This document shows, in pieces, positions 60,902-64,000 of a stretch of DNA of 64,000 nt. The stretch spans positions 744,001-808,000 of the forward strand of contig NZ_CP139779.1 in assembly GCF_034421375.1 (NCBI RefSeq). Reading direction: 5' to 3'. A model generated the notes under the pieces. The model saw only the letters and a program-made list of their open reading frames with translations, made no database searches and was not told the origin of the DNA. A program made the position numbers and the translations under genes. Positions within the stretch are counted from its first letter, which is position 1, and each line of letters opens with the position of its first letter. Origin of the DNA: Microbacterium invictum (GTDB lineage Bacteria > Actinomycetota > Actinomycetes > Actinomycetales > Microbacteriaceae).

Positions 60902-62363
60902 GGGTGCGTCCTTCCGATTCTGAGGAGGGGAGGGGAGAGGAGGGGTGGTCGGATGTCGCGGCGACGGCCGTGATCAGCTCGGTGTCGGCGCGCAGTCTCG
61001 GGTCGAGCAGTTCCAGAAGGCCCGCCGTCACCTCTGCGGTGTCGGTCGAGCCCTCCAGCACGGCGTCGATGGCCGTGCGGGCGGCGTCGGGGTCACGTCT
61101 TCCGGCACGCAGATCGGCGATCCACGCCGCCAGAACCGACACGCACGCCTGCGGCATCAGCCCTCGACCGCGCTCGGCGCGGAGAACCGGCACGACCCGG
61201 AAGCGAAGTTTGCTCGTGGTCTCGGCGGCGATCTGATCGAGGAGGTGCACGATGCGGGAGTTGGCGAAGCGGTCCTCGAGCGACGCGCGATACGCCGGAA
61301 GCTGAAGACCGGGCGCGGGCAGCACATCGGCGACGGTGTCCCACCACCGATGCAGGTCCGCGGCGATCTCGGGGTCGGCGATCGCCTCGGCGACCGTGGT
61401 GTGACCGCGCCGACGCCCGCAGACGGCGAGCAGGGTGTGTGCACCGTTGAGCATCCACAGCTTGCGCCGCTCGAACGGTGCGATGTCGTCGACGAACCGC
61501 ACGCCCGAGCGTTCCCAGAGGGGACGACCCGCGGGGAAATCCCCCGAGATGATCCACTCCGAGAAGGGCTCGGTGACCACGGCGCCGCGGTCGACGATGC
61601 CGGAGCGGTCGCGAAGCCCGGCGATGTCGTCCTGCGTGGTGGCCGGGGTGATGCGGTCCACGACCGACGAGGCGAAGGCGACGGTGTCTTCGATCCACTG
61701 ACGCAGTTCTTCTGACACGGCCCCGGAGATCTCGGCCACGGCGCGTTCGACGACACGCCCGTTGGCGGGCATGTTGTCGCACGGCAGCACCGTCATCGCT
61801 CCCACCCCGGCGGCCATTCGCGCCTCCAGCGCCAGGACGACACGACCCAGGGCGGTCGTCAACGGGGGGTGCCCCTGACCCGTCCGCCACTGGCGGAGTG
61901 CGGCGATGTCGGCGGCGGTCGCAGGATCGTTTAGGTCGACCCGGCCGGAGGGATCCAGGCGGTAGCCCGCCTCCGTGACCGTGAGGGTGATGATCGCCAC
62001 GGCCGGATCGGCGGCGAGCGCCCGCAGCCTGGCGAGATCCGCGCCGTCGCTCGGAGCGACGAGATGACGGATGACGACGGCGTCGTCTTCTTCGGACGAG
62101 CGCACCAGGACGGTGTACAACCCGCTCTGCGCGGCGAGCGCGTCCGCGGCCGCGGGACTGCGTCCGGTGAACGAGGCGTAGCCCCACTCGTTCTCCGGAT
62201 CCGAGATCGCGGTGTGCCACAGCTGGTGCGAGCGGTGGAACGCTCCGAGCCCGAGGTGCAGAAGGCGCACCGGCGGGCGGGCGGGGCTCTCACCGGCGAT
62301 CTGCGCGAGGGTCGCGCTCAGGGCGACCGCATCGTTCGTCCGCGAGGGCGGGGCGGCGGTCAT
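60888..62363 (-). CDS. uxuB: Fructuronate reductase (mannitol dehydrogenase family)
   Basis: A 491-residue polyol dehydrogenase. [14 protein letters not shown] near residue 34 is the cofactor-binding start, and the catalytic signature [13 protein letters not shown] carries the lysine, asparagine and histidine of the family. Between uxaC and a mannonate dehydratase it most likely reduces D-fructuronate to D-mannonate with NADH. Tagaturonate or mannitol specificity is less likely in this context. The ATG overlaps the uxaC stop; the frame stays open upstream inside uxaC. Confidence 0.9.
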   Translation of the reverse strand: MTAAPPSRTNDAVALSATLAQIAGESPARPPVRLLHLGLGAFHRSHQLWHTAISDPENEWGYASFTGRSPAAADALAAQSGLYTVLVRSSEEDDAVVIRHLVAPSDGADLARLRALAADPAVAIITLTVTEAGYRLDPSGRVDLNDPATAADIAALRQWRTGQGHPPLTTALGRVVLALEARMAAGVGAMTVLPCDNMPANGRVVERAVAEISGAVSEELRQWIEDTVAFASSVVDRITPATTQDDIAGLRDRSGIVDRGAVVTEPFSEWIISGDFPAGRPLWERSGVRFVDDIAPFERRKLWMLNGAHTLLAVCGRRRGHTTVAEAIADPEIAADLHRWWDTVADVLPAPGLQLPAYRASLEDRFANSRIVHLLDQIAAETTSKLRFRVVPVLRAERGRGLMPQACVSVLAAWIADLRAGRRDPDAARTAIDAVLEGSTDTAEVTAGLLELLDPRLRADTELITAVAATSDHPSSPLPSSESEGRTRADR

Positions 62364-63763
62364 AGTTTGAACGCCCGCCGCGGAATCGCACTGTGGAGGT
62401 CGACCGCGATCCGCTCCGCCTCTCCGATGCTGAGACGCTCTTCGACCACCAGTCGGGCGAGGTAGCCGGCGTCGGTGCGCCGAGCCATGTCGTGACGCGC
62501 GGGGATGGACAGGAACGCCCGCGTGTCGTCGATGAACCCCGAGCCGCGGTAGAATCCGGCGGTCTCGACCGTCGCCGCCCGGAACCGAGCGGCGCTGTCG
62601 GGTGCGTCCAGGAACCACCAGGGCGCCCCGATGAACACCGACGGATAGAAGCCGGCGAGGGGAGCGAGCTCTCGGGAGAACGTGGTCTCGTCCACCGTGA
62701 ACAGGATGAGGTGGAAGCCGCGGGCGGTGCCGAACCTCTGCAGAAGCGGCCGGAGGGGCTCGACGAAGGTGGTCGCCACCGGGATGTCGTGACCTCGATC
62801 CGGCCCGTAGCCGGTGAACGTGGGCGTGTGGTGATTGCGGAAGACGCCGGCGTGGATGGTCATCACGAGGCCGTCTTCGGTCGACATTCGCGCGGATTCG
62901 AACAGCATGTGAGCCCGAAACGCCCGCGCCTCGGTGGCCGACAGCTCGCCCCGGCGCGCCCGGTCGAACAGTGCGGCAGCGGACGACGGGTCGATCTCGG
63001 CCGTGTCTGCGGTGAAGACGCCGAAGTCGGCCGAGGTCGCGCCGTGCTCGATGAACCGACGGCGGCTCGCGCGAAGACCCTCGAGATAGCCCTCGTACCC
63101 GTTCTGATCGACCGAATCGATGAGTCGCTCGACGCGGTCGCCCCACCCCGCGGCGGTCGGGTCGAGGTAGGCGTCGGGGCGGAAGGTGGGCCTGACCACC
63201 GTGCGCACACCCGGATCAGCCGCCAGGATCCGATGCGGCTCGAGTGTGTCCAGCGGGTCGTCGGTGGTCGCGAGGACCTCGATGTCGAAGCGCTCGAGGA
63301 GAGCGCGGGGACGCATGTCCGCTGCGGCAAGGGATTCGCTGAGGGCGTCGAAGAGCGCGTCGGGGTCAGCGTCACCCGGCAGCTGCTCGACTCCGAAGAC
63401 GTCCTGCAGGGTGCTGCGCAACCAGTATCCCGAGGCCGTTCCGGCGAACAGGTGCCAGCGGTCGCAGAAGATCCGCCAGATCCGCCGCGCCTCGGACTCG
63501 GAGATCTCGCCCTGCCCGATCGCGAGCGAGGCGAGGTCCACACCGTCGGCGTGGAGCAGCCGGGTGACGTAGTGGTCATCGCGGATGAGCAGCGTCGCCG
63601 GATCCCGGAACGGGCGATCCGTCGCGAGGATGCCGGGGTCGACATGGCCGTGCGGCGACAGGATCGGGAGATCAGCGATCAGCTGATACAGCCTCTCGGC
63701 GATCCGGCGGGTGGCCGGATCGGCGGGGAGCAACCGCCGGGAGGTGACGGAGGTGGTGGTCAC
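62360..63763 (-). CDS. uxaC: Glucuronate (uronate) isomerase
   Basis: A 467-residue amidohydrolase-superfamily isomerase converting D-glucuronate to D-fructuronate. The N-terminal LPILSPHGHVDPG holds the metal-binding HxH, with IRDDHYVTRLL and a central EVLATTDDPLDTL following; length matches UxaC. It stands directly downstream of uidA, so glucuronate released by beta-glucuronidase is its evident source. The GTG start has AAGGA seven bases upstream. Confidence 0.95.
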   Translation of the reverse strand: MTTTSVTSRRLLPADPATRRIAERLYQLIADLPILSPHGHVDPGILATDRPFRDPATLLIRDDHYVTRLLHADGVDLASLAIGQGEISESEARRIWRIFCDRWHLFAGTASGYWLRSTLQDVFGVEQLPGDADPDALFDALSESLAAADMRPRALLERFDIEVLATTDDPLDTLEPHRILAADPGVRTVVRPTFRPDAYLDPTAAGWGDRVERLIDSVDQNGYEGYLEGLRASRRRFIEHGATSADFGVFTADTAEIDPSSAAALFDRARRGELSATEARAFRAHMLFESARMSTEDGLVMTIHAGVFRNHHTPTFTGYGPDRGHDIPVATTFVEPLRPLLQRFGTARGFHLILFTVDETTFSRELAPLAGFYPSVFIGAPWWFLDAPDSAARFRAATVETAGFYRGSGFIDDTRAFLSIPARHDMARRTDAGYLARLVVEERLSIGEAERIAVDLHSAIPRRAFKL

Positions 63764-63793
63764 GGTGAGTCCTTGCGATGTCGGTCTGTGGCG

Positions 63794-64000
63794 TCAGTCG
63801 GCTGCGGACAGCCAGCGCGTCCGCAGCTCGTGTGCGGCGGCCTTGGGCCGGCGGTCGCGTGTGAAGACGCCCTTCTTGTTCCCGTCGACGCGGATCACGC
63901 CCTGGGAGGTCTGGAAGTCGGCGAAGTTCCACACGTGCTCGCCGATCACAGCGTCGACGCGGTCGAAGACCTCGTGATAGGTGCGCAGGAGCGCGACCTG
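63794..64000 (-). CDS. uidA: Beta-glucuronidase C-terminus, gene continues beyond the window
   Basis: The last 68 codons of a leftward gene cut by the right edge. They read [15 protein letters not shown], then [20 protein letters not shown], a hallmark of the GH2 beta-glucuronidase C-terminus; the NKKG pair binds the glucuronate carboxylate. The catalytic glutamates lie outside the window. It is 30 nt upstream of uxaC and starts the glucuronide utilisation order seen here. Confidence 0.92.
   Translation of the reverse strand, partial: QVALLRTYHEVFDRVDAVIGEHVWNFADFQTSQGVIRVDGNKKGVFTRDRRPKAAAHELRTRWLSAAD

Noticed and set aside
1-64000. Mobile elements, CRISPR arrays, tRNA or rRNA genes, phage attachment sites
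   Set aside because: No transposase, integrase, regularly spaced direct repeats, cloverleaf-like genes or rRNA segments were seen. The short tandem repeats at 34271 and 38228 do not resemble CRISPR.

Overview
The window is gene-dense (short gaps, many 1-4 nt stop/start overlaps), very GC-rich and free of rRNA, tRNA, CRISPR or insertion sequences. Codon choice, frequent GTG starts, several apparently leaderless transcripts and the gene families point to an actinobacterium, most likely Microbacteriaceae (Microbacterium-like). That assignment is inference: there is no phylogenetic marker beyond the proteins.

Layout. 1-2941: a DEAD-box RNA helicase running off the left edge, and a membrane protein interrupted by an apparent frameshift. 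2942-12764: a homoprotocatechuate (3,4-dihydroxyphenylacetate) meta-cleavage cluster. It reads leftward as an FAH/RraA fusion, a GntR regulator, hpaE, hpaD, hpaH and hpaI, then a separately promoted ThDP enzyme, with a divergent MHS-type transporter. 12793-21990: an SSF transporter, a TetR regulator and a probable guanidine-to-ammonia operon (two DUF1989 proteins, a biotin-dependent urea/guanidine carboxylase, allophanate hydrolase). 22000-31929: an S4 protein, an odd photolyase-like protein, a DUF2207-like protein, an aldo/keto reductase, two stress-type SDRs, a GH15 enzyme, and a GMC oxidoreductase with an alpha/beta-hydrolase/subunit-3 fusion. 31991-39585: seven glycan genes (GT2, GT4, WcbI-like and a GT28-like enzyme) in two divergent runs. 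39607-42207: a small membrane protein, a GNAT-like protein and a 2-keto-acid decarboxylase.

42212-59102 is the most interesting region. A GntR regulator, an MFS carrier, a LeuD-like subunit and an HMG-CoA-lyase-like enzyme sit beside a long operon. That operon encodes a family III CoA-transferase, HyuA/HyuB, an isochorismatase-fold amidase, a three-part ABC importer, a LeuC-like subunit, an isocitrate-lyase-family lyase and a zinc alcohol dehydrogenase. Read together, the enzymes could open a cyclic imide or lactam, remove ammonia, hydrate the resulting unsaturated dicarboxylate and split it. A dimethyl- or alkyl-maleimide-type substrate would fit. This is a hypothesis. Copies of a TGYATRCA-type operator before both transcription units suggest one GntR regulon.

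59133-64000: glucuronide use, with uidA (cut by the right edge), uxaC, uxuB, a ManD-type mannonate dehydratase and gluconokinase, all leftward with overlapping ends.

Regulatory signals readable from sequence: matched TetR operators before the SSF gene and the carboxylase operon; matched CGTATATNAT elements at two hpa promoters; a GCAACCC element with constant spacing before three leaderless genes; and strong hairpins on both sides of the ABC binding-protein gene.
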